Source: Frankiales bacterium (GTDB taxonomy: Bacteria; Actinomycetota; Actinomycetes; Mycobacteriales; SCTD01). From it: 22,803 nt of DNA. The notes beneath the pieces were generated by a model. It saw nothing but the letters and a program-made list of their open reading frames with translations, did no database searches and had not been told where the DNA came from. The stretch is from assembly GCA_025465145.1 (NCBI GenBank), contig JAODNS010000076.1:1-22803 (forward strand), given 5' to 3'. Shown here one piece after another: positions 1-7,301 of the stretch; position 1 is the first letter of the stretch, and every line of letters starts with the position of its first letter. Position numbers and translations under genes: made by a program.

Positions 1-941
1 GACGGGCTCGGCGCCGGGCTGGCGGGCGCGGCACTGGGCCGCGGCGAGGCAGCGGTCGGCGACGGGGAGGCCGCCGGCGCGTCCGCGGGGGTGTCGCCGG
101 TCGGGTTGTCCGTACCGGGGGCGCTGCTGCCGGCGGTGAACGTGTGCGTGCCGCCGTAGACGTAGACGGACGTGCCGACCCCGATGGCGCGCAGCAGGTA
201 CTTCGCGTCTGCGCGCGTCACCCGGACGCAGCCGTGCGAGGCGGGGTACGCCGGGACGCTGTTCGAGCCGTGGATCGCCCAGCCGCGGTAGAAGTACTGC
301 GGGTCGTACAGCGAGCCCAGGTCGGCCTTGCGCTCGCCGACGATCCGGCGCTGGACCTCGTACCAGCCGACCGGCGTGAGCGCCTTCGCGTCCGAGCCGT
401 CCTTCTGCTCGTACGTCCGGCCGTTGCCGGAGCTGACCGGCAGGATCCGCTCGACCGCACCGCCGGAGACGACGTACAGCACCTGCCTGGTGAGGTCGAC
501 CTCCACGCGCGACGCCGGCGCGGTGGCCCGCAGCACCGGCTCGCGCGGCGCCTTGAGCACGGCGAGCGTGCCCTTGCCGACGACGCCGTCCGCGCCGATG
601 CCCTGCACCTTCTGGAAGGCCATGACCGCGCTGCGCAGCGCCGGTCCGCGCTCGCCGTCGATCGCGCCGCCGTAGTAGTGCAGCGCGGCGAGCTGGGTCT
701 GCACCGCCTTGACGTCGTACGTCGGCTTCGGCGGACGCGACGGGCTGGGCGACACCGACGGCGACGGCGAGGCGGACGGGGCGAGCGACTCGTCCAGCGT
801 CGCCGGCGACTCGGCCGGCTCGGACTGCTCCACCGCCGGCAGCGGGCCTGCGGCCACCGTCTGCTCCGAGGTGGTGCAGCCGGTGGCGGCCAGCGCGAGC
901 GCGGTGAGGCCGACGGCGGCGGACAGCAGGCGGGGACGCAT
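1..941 (-). CDS. L,D-transpeptidase lipoprotein (PG-binding + YkuD), 3' end beyond window
   Basis: Probably cross-links peptidoglycan stem peptides (3-3 bonds) at the outer face of the membrane. The ATG at 941 has a GGAG about nine bases upstream. The N-terminus is a lipoprotein signal with lipobox LAATGC, putting the lipidated Cys at residue 22. A Pro/Ser-rich spacer follows to about residue 74, then a peptidoglycan-binding repeat (about 75-129), then a YkuD catalytic domain. The catalytic motif is complete: His224, then SHGCVRV with His236 and Cys238. After the catalytic domain the frame continues in a Pro/Ala/Ser-rich tail and is still open at base 1, so the C-terminus is not seen (313 codons visible). 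The domain order and lipobox are read directly; the enzymatic role is family knowledge. The 138 bases upstream (942-1079) hold no gene that I can see and presumably include its promoter. Confidence 0.93.
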   Translation of the reverse strand, partial: MRPRLLSAAVGLTALALAATGCTTSEQTVAAGPLPAVEQSEPAESPATLDESLAPSASPSPSVSPSPSRPPKPTYDVKAVQTQLAALHYYGGAIDGERGPALRSAVMAFQKVQGIGADGVVGKGTLAVLKAPREPVLRATAPASRVEVDLTRQVLYVVSGGAVERILPVSSGNGRTYEQKDGSDAKALTPVGWYEVQRRIVGERKADLGSLYDPQYFYRGWAIHGSNSVPAYPASHGCVRVTRADAKYLLRAIGVGTSVYVYGGTHTFTAGSSAPGTDNPTGDTPADAPAASPSPTAASPRPSAAPASPAPSP

Positions 942-1079
942 GACGAGGACTCCAGGTGCGGGGCGATCGGGACGTACAGGAAGACGTCCGCGGGCGCGCG
1001 GAGGTTGCGCGGCAGACCTACACGGTAACCGGACGAACGGGCGCAAGCCGGTAGATCGCGGCGTGGTCCACGCTGAGCG

Positions 1080-1676
1080 TCATCGGTGGAGGTGCTCGGA
1101 CAGGTACGCGCACACCAGCCGCTTGGCCTGCTCGACCACCGCCGGGTCGCCGTCGGGGTGCAGCCGGAAGGCCAGGTCGAGGACGCCGTCGGCCGCCTCC
1201 ACCGCGACCCGGAGCACAAGGGGATCCAGGCCGGCCGGCACCAGGGTCGACAGCACCCGCGCGACCACCGCGTTGTTGTCGTCGTCCGGGTCGAGCATGT
1301 GCCGGTCGACCGGCCCGCCGAACGACAGCACCTGCGCGGCCGGCTCGCTGCGGGAGAACGCGACGTAGACGTCCACCACCGCGTCGACGGCGTCCTGCCA
1401 GCGCTGCGGCGGCCGCTCGGCCAGCCGCGCGTCGAGCTGCGCGGAGAACCGCTCGAACGACCGGGTGGCCAGCGCCTGCAGCACCGCCCGCCGGTCCGGG
1501 AAGAACTGGTACAGCGAGCCGACCGACACGCCGGCCCGCGCTGCGATCTGCGAGGTGGTCGTCGCCTCGTAGCCGACCTCGTCCAGCAGAGCGGCCGCGG
1601 CGTCGAGCATCCGCTGCACGCGGGCGGCACTCCGCTCCTGCACCGGCCTGCGCCGCAGCGCTGTCGACGTGCTCAC
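1080..1676 (-). CDS. TetR-family transcriptional regulator
   Basis: A 198-residue predicted DNA-binding repressor. Residues about 15-62 form the TetR N-terminal domain, with helix-turn-helix at about 39-58 (IAARAGVSVGSLYQFF) and the typical following segment with FPDRRAVL. The C-terminal half is an all-helical ligand/dimer domain of no recognisable subclass. The start is taken as the GTG at 1676: it lies just before the STSTALRRR basic arm and has an AAGGGTGG ribosome-binding-like stretch upstream. A longer open frame upstream runs antisense to the transporter gene and is not used. It is divergent from the eleven-gene operon starting at 1758, so control of that operon and of itself is the simplest guess. 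The ligand is unknown. Confidence 0.93.
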   Translation of the reverse strand: MSTSTALRRRPVQERSAARVQRMLDAAAALLDEVGYEATTTSQIAARAGVSVGSLYQFFPDRRAVLQALATRSFERFSAQLDARLAERPPQRWQDAVDAVVDVYVAFSRSEPAAQVLSFGGPVDRHMLDPDDDNNAVVARVLSTLVPAGLDPLVLRVAVEAADGVLDLAFRLHPDGDPAVVEQAKRLVCAYLSEHLHR

Positions 1677-1685
1677 GGACCACCC

Positions 1686-1714
1686 TTGACCGTCTCCGCT
1701 GGAACGTGAACGAT
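1686..1714 (+). promoter_or_regulatory. Possible sigma70-like promoter for the main operon
   Basis: TTGACC at 1686-1691 resembles a -35 box. Seventeen bases downstream AACGAT (1709-1714) is a weak -10 box (3 of 6 consensus positions). It faces the binding-protein gene at 1758. It is the best match in the short divergent gap, but actinobacterial promoters are degenerate, so this is tentative. Confidence 0.3.
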
Positions 1715-1720
1715 CCTCAC
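1706..1720. promoter_or_regulatory. Possible TetR operator (imperfect dyad GTGA-N7-TCAC)
   Basis: GTGAACGATCCTCAC has outer arms that are exact inverted repeats (GTGA/TCAC) with unmatched inner bases. It overlaps the proposed -10 box and lies in the gap between the TetR gene and the operon it probably controls. Position and symmetry fit an autoregulatory operator; no consensus was available to test it. Confidence 0.3.
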
Positions 1721-1757
1721 ATGACCTCGCCGGCCGTGTCGAGAGAGGTGGACGCGC

Positions 1758-3143
1758 GTGCCGGGTCGTGACCGCCTGCTGGGCTGGCTGTTCGCGCTGC
1801 AGCTGCTCGTCGCTGCCGTGCTGGGCGGGTTCCTCGTCAACGCGGTGAACGACGCCAACGAGCCGGCCGCGCTGGCCCAGGCGCCGCAGGCCGAGCAGGC
1901 CGTCGAGTCGGGACCGCTGCCGTCCGCCGCCGCGTCCCGGCCCGGCACCACCGGGACGAAGGGCACCGTCGGCACGACGACGACCACCACGTCCGGCGGC
2001 GGCCCCGGCTCCGGCGCCGTCGACAGCCCGAAGGGCGCCGACACGAAGGTGATCCCGGCCGGCGCGCCCATCAAGGTCGGCGCCGTCGTCAGCCAGACCG
2101 GCGCCATCAGCTTCGTCTCCTCCGCGCAGGCGACGAAGGCGTACTTCGACATGGTCAACCGCCGGGGCGGCGTCAACGGGCACAAGATCGTGCTCGACCT
2201 GCGCGACGACCAGCTCGACAGCTCGCGCGGCCGCCAGCAGACCCAGCAGCTCATCTCCTCCGGCGTCTTCGCGCTGGCCGGCTTCAACGCGCCCGTCACC
2301 GAGCCGGGCATCGTGCCGCTGCTCGAGCAGAACAAGGTGCCGCTCATCGGCGGGTACGGGCTGCAGGAGGAGTACCACTCGCCGTACACGTTCATCTTCA
2401 GCGCGAGCTACGGCCACTACGGCTTCCAGATGGGCCGGTACCTCGCCGAGCAGGGCGTGAAGAAGCCTGGTCTGGTCTACATCAACAACAACAGCGCGAA
2501 GGCCAACAACGGCCTCGTCGCCGCGTTCAAGGCGGGCTTCAAGAGCAAGGGCGTCACGCTGGCCGACAGCGAGATCAACGTCGTCGACGTCACGAAGCCG
2601 TCGTACGACGACGTGGTCACGCAGTACAAGCTCGACCAGGTGGACGGGATCGCGACGCTGCTGGACCAGACGGCGTACAACCGGCTGAACCAGGCGCAGG
2701 ACCGGCAGGCCTACCACCCGAAGCACGCCGCGTCCCCGCTGTTCGTCGACCCGACGGTCAAGCAGTCGGCGAACACCGAGGGCACCTTCGTCGCATCGGA
2801 CTTCGACTTCATCGAGGGCGGCGGACCGGCTGTGCAGGAGTACGTGCAGACGGTCCGCGCGGCCTACGGCTCCAAGGCCTCCATCAACTACTTCGGCCAG
2901 CAGGGCTGGATCGACGCGAAGATCTTCGTGGCCGCGATCGCGCAGCTCGGCGACACCATCACCCGCGACGCGCTGCTCAAGGCGATGGATCGGCTCGACG
3001 GCAAGGGCGGCTTCGGCTTCACCAGCGACCTGAGGTTCGGGCCGGGCGTCCGGGACCTCAACCGGTGCATCAAGCTCGCGAAGGTGGTGCAGGGCAAGGC
3101 GACCCGCGTCACCGACTGGCGCTGCGACGAGCAGCCGTTCTGA
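1758..3143 (+). CDS. Type-1 periplasmic (branched-chain amino acid-type) solute-binding protein, paralogue 1
   Basis: A 461-residue extracytoplasmic ligand receptor for a LivFGHM-type ABC importer. It starts at GTG 1758 with GAGAGAGG upstream. Residues about 7-30 are one hydrophobic segment with no lipobox cysteine, so it looks membrane-anchored through the N-terminus rather than lipidated. A Pro/Ala and then Gly/Thr-rich linker (about 31-105) leads to a Peripla_BP_6-type fold beginning near IKVGAVVSQTGAISF. Features include GGVNGHKIVLDLRDDQLD and the SYDDVVTQYKL region. The only two cysteines, Cys437 and Cys456, lie near the C-terminus and recur with the same spacing in the paralogue at 5922, suggesting a disulfide. 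It is the first gene of the operon, and its TGA overlaps the next ATG by one base. The ligand is unknown; the fold family also binds amides, urea and aromatic acids. Confidence 0.9.
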   Translation: MPGRDRLLGWLFALQLLVAAVLGGFLVNAVNDANEPAALAQAPQAEQAVESGPLPSAAASRPGTTGTKGTVGTTTTTTSGGGPGSGAVDSPKGADTKVIPAGAPIKVGAVVSQTGAISFVSSAQATKAYFDMVNRRGGVNGHKIVLDLRDDQLDSSRGRQQTQQLISSGVFALAGFNAPVTEPGIVPLLEQNKVPLIGGYGLQEEYHSPYTFIFSASYGHYGFQMGRYLAEQGVKKPGLVYINNNSAKANNGLVAAFKAGFKSKGVTLADSEINVVDVTKPSYDDVVTQYKLDQVDGIATLLDQTAYNRLNQAQDRQAYHPKHAASPLFVDPTVKQSANTEGTFVASDFDFIEGGGPAVQEYVQTVRAAYGSKASINYFGQQGWIDAKIFVAAIAQLGDTITRDALLKAMDRLDGKGGFGFTSDLRFGPGVRDLNRCIKLAKVVQGKATRVTDWRCDEQPF

Positions 3144-4483
3144 TGGCCGGCCTGAAGGAGCCCCTCCCCCGGCGCATCGCCGTCTCGTACGGCGTCGGCT
3201 CCATCGGCACCGGCATCTACTCGACCGTCCCTGGGCTGCTGCTGCTCTTCTACCTGACCGACGTCCTCGACGTCCGCGCCGGCGTCGCCTCGCTGGTGCT
3301 GTTCGTGCCGAAGATGTGGGACGCGTTCCTCAACCCGGTCGTCGGCACGTGGTCGGACCGGCGCGGCAACCGCCGGCCGTTCCTGCTCGTCGGCGCGATC
3401 GGCATCCCGATCTTCTTCGTGCTGCTGTTCTCCGCCCCGGACCTCGGGCCGGCCCGCACCGCGCTCTACGTCGGCGTCGTCTACACGATCGCCATGACCT
3501 TCTTCGCGCTGTTCCAGGTGCCGTACATCTCGATGCCCGCGGAGATGACCAGCGACTACCACGAGCGCACCCGGCTGATCAGCATCCGCATGGTGCTGCT
3601 CACCCTCGGCATCCTCGTCGGCGGAGCCGTCGCACCCGCGCTGAGCGGCGGAAAGGAGGGCGGCCGGGACGGGTACGCGCTCATGGCGATCGTCATCGGC
3701 GCCGTCCTCGCCGTCGCGCTGCTCGTCTGCTGGCGCGGCACCGCCGGTGTCCGCTCCGCCGCACCGGCGACGGGCGCCCGCGTCTCGCTGCGCCAGCAGG
3801 CTGCGGTGATCCGGCAGAACCCCGGCTTCGTCGCCCTCGTCGCCGCGTACTCGCTGCAGGCCGTCGCCATCGCCGCGATGCTCGCCGGCGCGCCGTACGT
3901 CGCCACCTACGTCCTCGGCGACAGCGGCCTGGCGGCCGTGCTCTTCGTCTTCCTCGTCGGACCCGCCGCGGTCGTGATGCCGGTCTGGCGCCGGCTGTCC
4001 CTGACCCGCGGCAAGCTGCCCTGCTACGCCGCCGCGTCGCTGCTGTTCGGCCTCACCGCGGCGTCGCTGGTGTTCGCGCGGTCCGAGCCGCGGCCGCTGA
4101 TCTACCTGCAGGTCGGGCTGCTCGGCGTCGGCTACGCCGGCATGCAGCTGTTCCCGTACGCGATGCTGCCCGACGCCGTGTCGGCCGACCAGGACCGCGT
4201 CGGCGAGGCGCGCGCCGGCGTCTACACCGGCGTCTGGCAGGGCGTCGAGACCGTCGGGTACGCGCTCGGCCCGGCGCTGTACGGCGTGAGCCTGGCGCTG
4301 ACCGGCTTCGTCTCCAGCTCCGCCGACGAGAAGGTCGCCCAGCCGGACAGCGCCATCACCGGCCTCGTCCTCGGCTTCTCCCTGCTGCCCGCGCTGGTCG
4401 TGCTCGCCAGCCTGCCAATCCTGCGGCGGTACGCGTCCGTCGACGCCGCGCTGTCCGCCGCCAACCGAGAGGTCCCCGCATGA
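3143..4483 (+). CDS. MFS transporter, GPH (sugar:cation symporter-like) family
   Basis: A 446-residue polytopic membrane protein with about twelve hydrophobic segments. The loop after helix 2 reads SDRRGNRRPFLLVGAIGIP, the form of motif A seen in the glycoside-pentoside-hexuronide:cation symporter (MFS_2) family. The second half contains GVYTGVWQGVETVGYALGPA, also typical of that family. The ATG at 3143 shares its A with the TGA of the upstream binding protein, implying translational coupling. A secondary transporter inserted between an ABC binding protein and a PLP enzyme is unusual; it could import the same compound or export a product. The substrate cannot be read from the sequence: GPH members carry sugars, but also non-sugar compounds. 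Confidence 0.88.
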   Translation: MAGLKEPLPRRIAVSYGVGSIGTGIYSTVPGLLLLFYLTDVLDVRAGVASLVLFVPKMWDAFLNPVVGTWSDRRGNRRPFLLVGAIGIPIFFVLLFSAPDLGPARTALYVGVVYTIAMTFFALFQVPYISMPAEMTSDYHERTRLISIRMVLLTLGILVGGAVAPALSGGKEGGRDGYALMAIVIGAVLAVALLVCWRGTAGVRSAAPATGARVSLRQQAAVIRQNPGFVALVAAYSLQAVAIAAMLAGAPYVATYVLGDSGLAAVLFVFLVGPAAVVMPVWRRLSLTRGKLPCYAAASLLFGLTAASLVFARSEPRPLIYLQVGLLGVGYAGMQLFPYAMLPDAVSADQDRVGEARAGVYTGVWQGVETVGYALGPALYGVSLALTGFVSSSADEKVAQPDSAITGLVLGFSLLPALVVLASLPILRRYASVDAALSAANREVPA

Positions 4484-5922
4484 GCCTGCCGACCACCGGA
4501 CTGCCTCGCGAGCAGGTGCTGGCGACGCTGCAGGAGTACCGCGCCGGCGACCTCGCCGCCCGCGGCGGCCGCACGTTCGCGTACGTCTACGACGCCGGCC
4601 GTCCGGACGTCGACGAGCTCGCGCACGAGGCCTACGCGTCCTTCCTCGACGTGAACGGGCTCGACCCGACGGTCTTCCCGAGCCTGCTACGGCTGGAGAA
4701 CGAGGTCGTCGGCATCACCGCCCGCCACCTCGGCGGCGACGACCAGACGGTCGGCTCGTTCACCAGCGGCGGCACCGAATCGATCCTGCTGGCGGTGAAG
4801 GCCGCGCGCGACGGCGCCCGCGTCGACTCTCCCGAGATCGTGCTGCCTGTCACGGCGCACGCCGCGTTCCAGAAGGCGGCCCACTACTTCGGGCTCACGC
4901 CCGTGCTCGTCGACGTGGACCCCAAGACGTTCCGCGCCGACGTCGACGCCGTCCGCGCCGCCATCACCGAGCGGACCGTGCTGCTCGTTGCCAGCGCCGC
5001 GTCGTACGCGCACGGCGTCGTCGACCCGGTCGAGGAGATCGCCGCACTGGCGCTCGAGCGCGGCATCCGCTGCCACGTCGACGGCTGCATCGGCGGCTGG
5101 CTGCTGCCGTACTTCCGCCGCCTCGGCGCGGACGTCCCTGCCTTCGACCTGTCGGTGCCGGGCGTGACGAGCCTGTCGGTCGACCTGCACAAGTACGCCT
5201 ACGCCGCCAAGGGCGCGTCCGTCGTGCTGTTCAAGGACCAGGCGATGCGACGGCCGTCGTACTACGCCTGCGCGGACTGGACCGGCTACACGATGGTCAA
5301 CGCGACCGTGCAGAGCACTAAGAGCGGCGGCCCGGTCGCGGGAGCGTGGTCGGTGCTGCAGGCGGTCGGCGACGAGGGCTACCTCGAGCTCGCCCGCCAG
5401 ACGCTGTCCGCCACCCGCCGGCTCGTCGAGGGCGCCGGCCGCATCCCGGGCCTGCGCGTGCTGGGCGAGCCGGAGATGGCGTTGGTCGCTCTGGCCGCGG
5501 ACGAGCCGGGGCTGGACGTCTTCGCGGTGTGCGACGAGATGGCCGCGCTCGGCTGGTACGTCCAGGCGCAGCTGAGCTACCGCGGCCTGCCGGCGAGCAT
5601 CCACCTGACGGTCACGGCCTCCAGCGACGCGCTGGTGGACGAGCTGCTCGCCGACCTCGCCACCTGCGTCCAGGTCGCGCGGACGAGCAGCGGCGGCGCC
5701 GACCCGGCGATGCTCGCCGCCGTCGCCGAGCTGGACCCGGAGGCGCTGCCCGACAACGTGCTCGGCACGCTGCTGCCGCTGGCCGGCCTGGAGCCGGGCG
5801 CGGGGCTGCCCGCGCGGATGGCGCCGATCAACGCGCTGATGGAGGCGATGCCACCGCGGCTGCGCGAGCGGCTGCTGGTCGAGTTCCTCGGGATGCTCTT
5901 CACCCCGGCCAGGGAGGGCTAG
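4480..5922 (+). CDS. PLP-dependent lyase/decarboxylase, sphingosine-1-phosphate lyase-like
   Basis: A 480-residue fold-type I PLP enzyme of the group II decarboxylase superfamily, closest by recognition to sphingosine-1-phosphate lyase. Family landmarks appear in order: FPSLLRLENEVV; the phosphate-binding SFTSGGTESILLAVKAARD; TAHAAFQKAAHYFGL; HVDGCIGGWLLP, with Asp201 for the pyridine nitrogen; and SVDLHKYAYAAKGASVVLF, with Lys238 as the Schiff-base lysine. No N-terminal membrane segment is present, so it is predicted cytosolic like bacterial members. About 60 C-terminal residues (from LPDNVLGTLLPL) form an added helical segment. The start ATG 4480 overlaps the previous TGA as ATGA and has GAGAGG seven bases upstream. 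S1P lyases cleave phosphorylated amino alcohols to an aldehyde and phosphoethanolamine; an amino acid decarboxylase role is the alternative. Confidence 0.88.
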   Translation: MSLPTTGLPREQVLATLQEYRAGDLAARGGRTFAYVYDAGRPDVDELAHEAYASFLDVNGLDPTVFPSLLRLENEVVGITARHLGGDDQTVGSFTSGGTESILLAVKAARDGARVDSPEIVLPVTAHAAFQKAAHYFGLTPVLVDVDPKTFRADVDAVRAAITERTVLLVASAASYAHGVVDPVEEIAALALERGIRCHVDGCIGGWLLPYFRRLGADVPAFDLSVPGVTSLSVDLHKYAYAAKGASVVLFKDQAMRRPSYYACADWTGYTMVNATVQSTKSGGPVAGAWSVLQAVGDEGYLELARQTLSATRRLVEGAGRIPGLRVLGEPEMALVALAADEPGLDVFAVCDEMAALGWYVQAQLSYRGLPASIHLTVTASSDALVDELLADLATCVQVARTSSGGADPAMLAAVAELDPEALPDNVLGTLLPLAGLEPGAGLPARMAPINALMEAMPPRLRERLLVEFLGMLFTPAREG

Positions 5923-7301
5923 TGCTCACTGGACGCGACCGGCTGCTCGCCGCGCTGTTCGCCGTGCAGCTGCTGGCTGCCGGCATCTTCGGCGCCGTCC
6001 TCGTCAACGGGCTCGGCGACGACCGGTCCCAGCTCGTGACCGCGGCGCCACAGGACGGCCGCGGTCCGGTGGACGTCGCCGCCTCCGTCGGACCGTCCGC
6101 GGAGGCCGCTGCCGGGTCGACCGGGACCGCCGCCCGTACCCAGACCACGACGACGGGCGGCAGCAAGGGCACCGCGTCCGGGCCCGGCTCGTCCGGCGCC
6201 TCCGCGACGGTCGTGCCGAAGGGCGCGCCGATCCGCGTCGGTTCGATCGTCACCCAGACCGGCGCCATCAACTTCGCGGCGAGTGCCCAGGGCACCAAGG
6301 CCTTCTTCGACGGCGTGAACGCCAAGGGCGGCGTCAACGGGCACCGGATCGTGCTCGACCTGCGCGACGACCAGCTCGACGAGGCGCGCGGCCGCGCGCA
6401 GGCCCAGCAGCTGCTGACGTCCGGCGTCTTCGCCTTCGCCGCGTGGCAGGCACCGCTGACCGAGGGCCGGATCGTCCCGTTCCTCGAGCAGAACAAGATG
6501 CCGCTGGTCGGCGCGTACGGGGTCGGCGCGGAGTACTCCTCCCCCTACGCCTACTCCTTCCAGTCGCACCACTACGGCTACGAGATGGGGCGCTTCCTCG
6601 CCTCGGAGCCGAAGGTGACGCACCCGGGCGCCATCTTCATCAGCGGCAACGCGGCCGCCAACGCGGCCCAGGTGCGCGCCATCACCGCCGGGGTCAAGGC
6701 CGGCGGCAAGTCCATCGCGTCCGGCGACATCGTGCAGGTCGACGTGACGAAGGCGTCGTACGACGACGTGGTCACGCAGTTCAAGCTCGGTGGCGTCGAC
6801 GGCCTCCTCACGATCATCGACCAGACGGCGTACAACCGGCTGCAGCAGGCGCTGGACCGGCAGAGCTACCACCCGGTGCACGTCGCGGACCCGCTGTTCA
6901 CCGACCCGACGGTGCGGCAGGGACCGACCACCGAGGGCACGCTCGTCGCGTCCGACTTCTCGTTCATCGAGACCGGCGGCCCGGAGGTGCAGGAGTACGT
7001 CGCCGCGGTGCGCAAGCAGTTCGGCGCCCGCGCGCAGATCAGCTACCTGGGGCTGGCCGGCTGGTTCAGCGCGAAGGTGTTCGTCGAGGCCGTCAAGCGC
7101 ATGGGCGATGACATCTCGCGCGCGAACCTCCTGCGCACGATGGACCGGCTGCCGGCCGAGATCGGCGCCGGATTCACCTCCAAGCTGTACTTCTCGCCGG
7201 GCGCGCACGACATCAACCGCTGCCTGCAGCTGGGCAAGGTCGCCTCGGGCAAGGTGACGCCGTACAAGCCGTACGCCTGCGACAACGAGAACTTCGACTG
7301 A
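5922..7301 (+). CDS. Type-1 periplasmic solute-binding protein, paralogue 2
   Basis: 459 residues from GTG 5922, whose first base is the last base of the upstream TAG; AGGGAGGG lies just upstream. The frame is open much further upstream, but that part runs over the lyase gene. The layout copies the protein at 1758: a start of the form TGRDRLLAALF, one hydrophobic anchor (about 8-30) with no lipobox, a Gly/Thr/Ser linker, then a Peripla_BP_6-type domain. Shared blocks include GGVNGHRIVLDLRDDQLD, SYDDVVTQFKL and DQTAYNRL. Cys434 and Cys453 are the only cysteines and match the pair of the first copy. It directly precedes the fused permease, so it is the natural receptor for that ABC transporter; the first copy may add a second ligand specificity. 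Confidence 0.9.
   Translation: MLTGRDRLLAALFAVQLLAAGIFGAVLVNGLGDDRSQLVTAAPQDGRGPVDVAASVGPSAEAAAGSTGTAARTQTTTTGGSKGTASGPGSSGASATVVPKGAPIRVGSIVTQTGAINFAASAQGTKAFFDGVNAKGGVNGHRIVLDLRDDQLDEARGRAQAQQLLTSGVFAFAAWQAPLTEGRIVPFLEQNKMPLVGAYGVGAEYSSPYAYSFQSHHYGYEMGRFLASEPKVTHPGAIFISGNAAANAAQVRAITAGVKAGGKSIASGDIVQVDVTKASYDDVVTQFKLGGVDGLLTIIDQTAYNRLQQALDRQSYHPVHVADPLFTDPTVRQGPTTEGTLVASDFSFIETGGPEVQEYVAAVRKQFGARAQISYLGLAGWFSAKVFVEAVKRMGDDISRANLLRTMDRLPAEIGAGFTSKLYFSPGAHDINRCLQLGKVASGKVTPYKPYACDNENFD

Noticed and set aside
942..1079. Possible small gene or riboswitch between the transpeptidase and TetR genes
   Set aside because: No start with a ribosome binding site and no convincing structure; treated as ordinary upstream region.
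218..1630. Long minus-strand open frame crossing the L,D-transpeptidase and TetR genes
   Set aside because: Its translation is Arg/Ser/Pro-rich shadow sequence; the two real genes are in other frames with clear motifs.
1970..2000. ACG/ACC triplet run, a possible microsatellite
   Set aside because: It encodes the Thr-rich linker of the binding protein and is a short codon run, not a repeat array.
1677..2726. Upstream extension of the TetR frame to a 548-residue protein
   Set aside because: The added part is antisense to the binding-protein gene and has shadow composition; the GTG at 1676 fits the family start.
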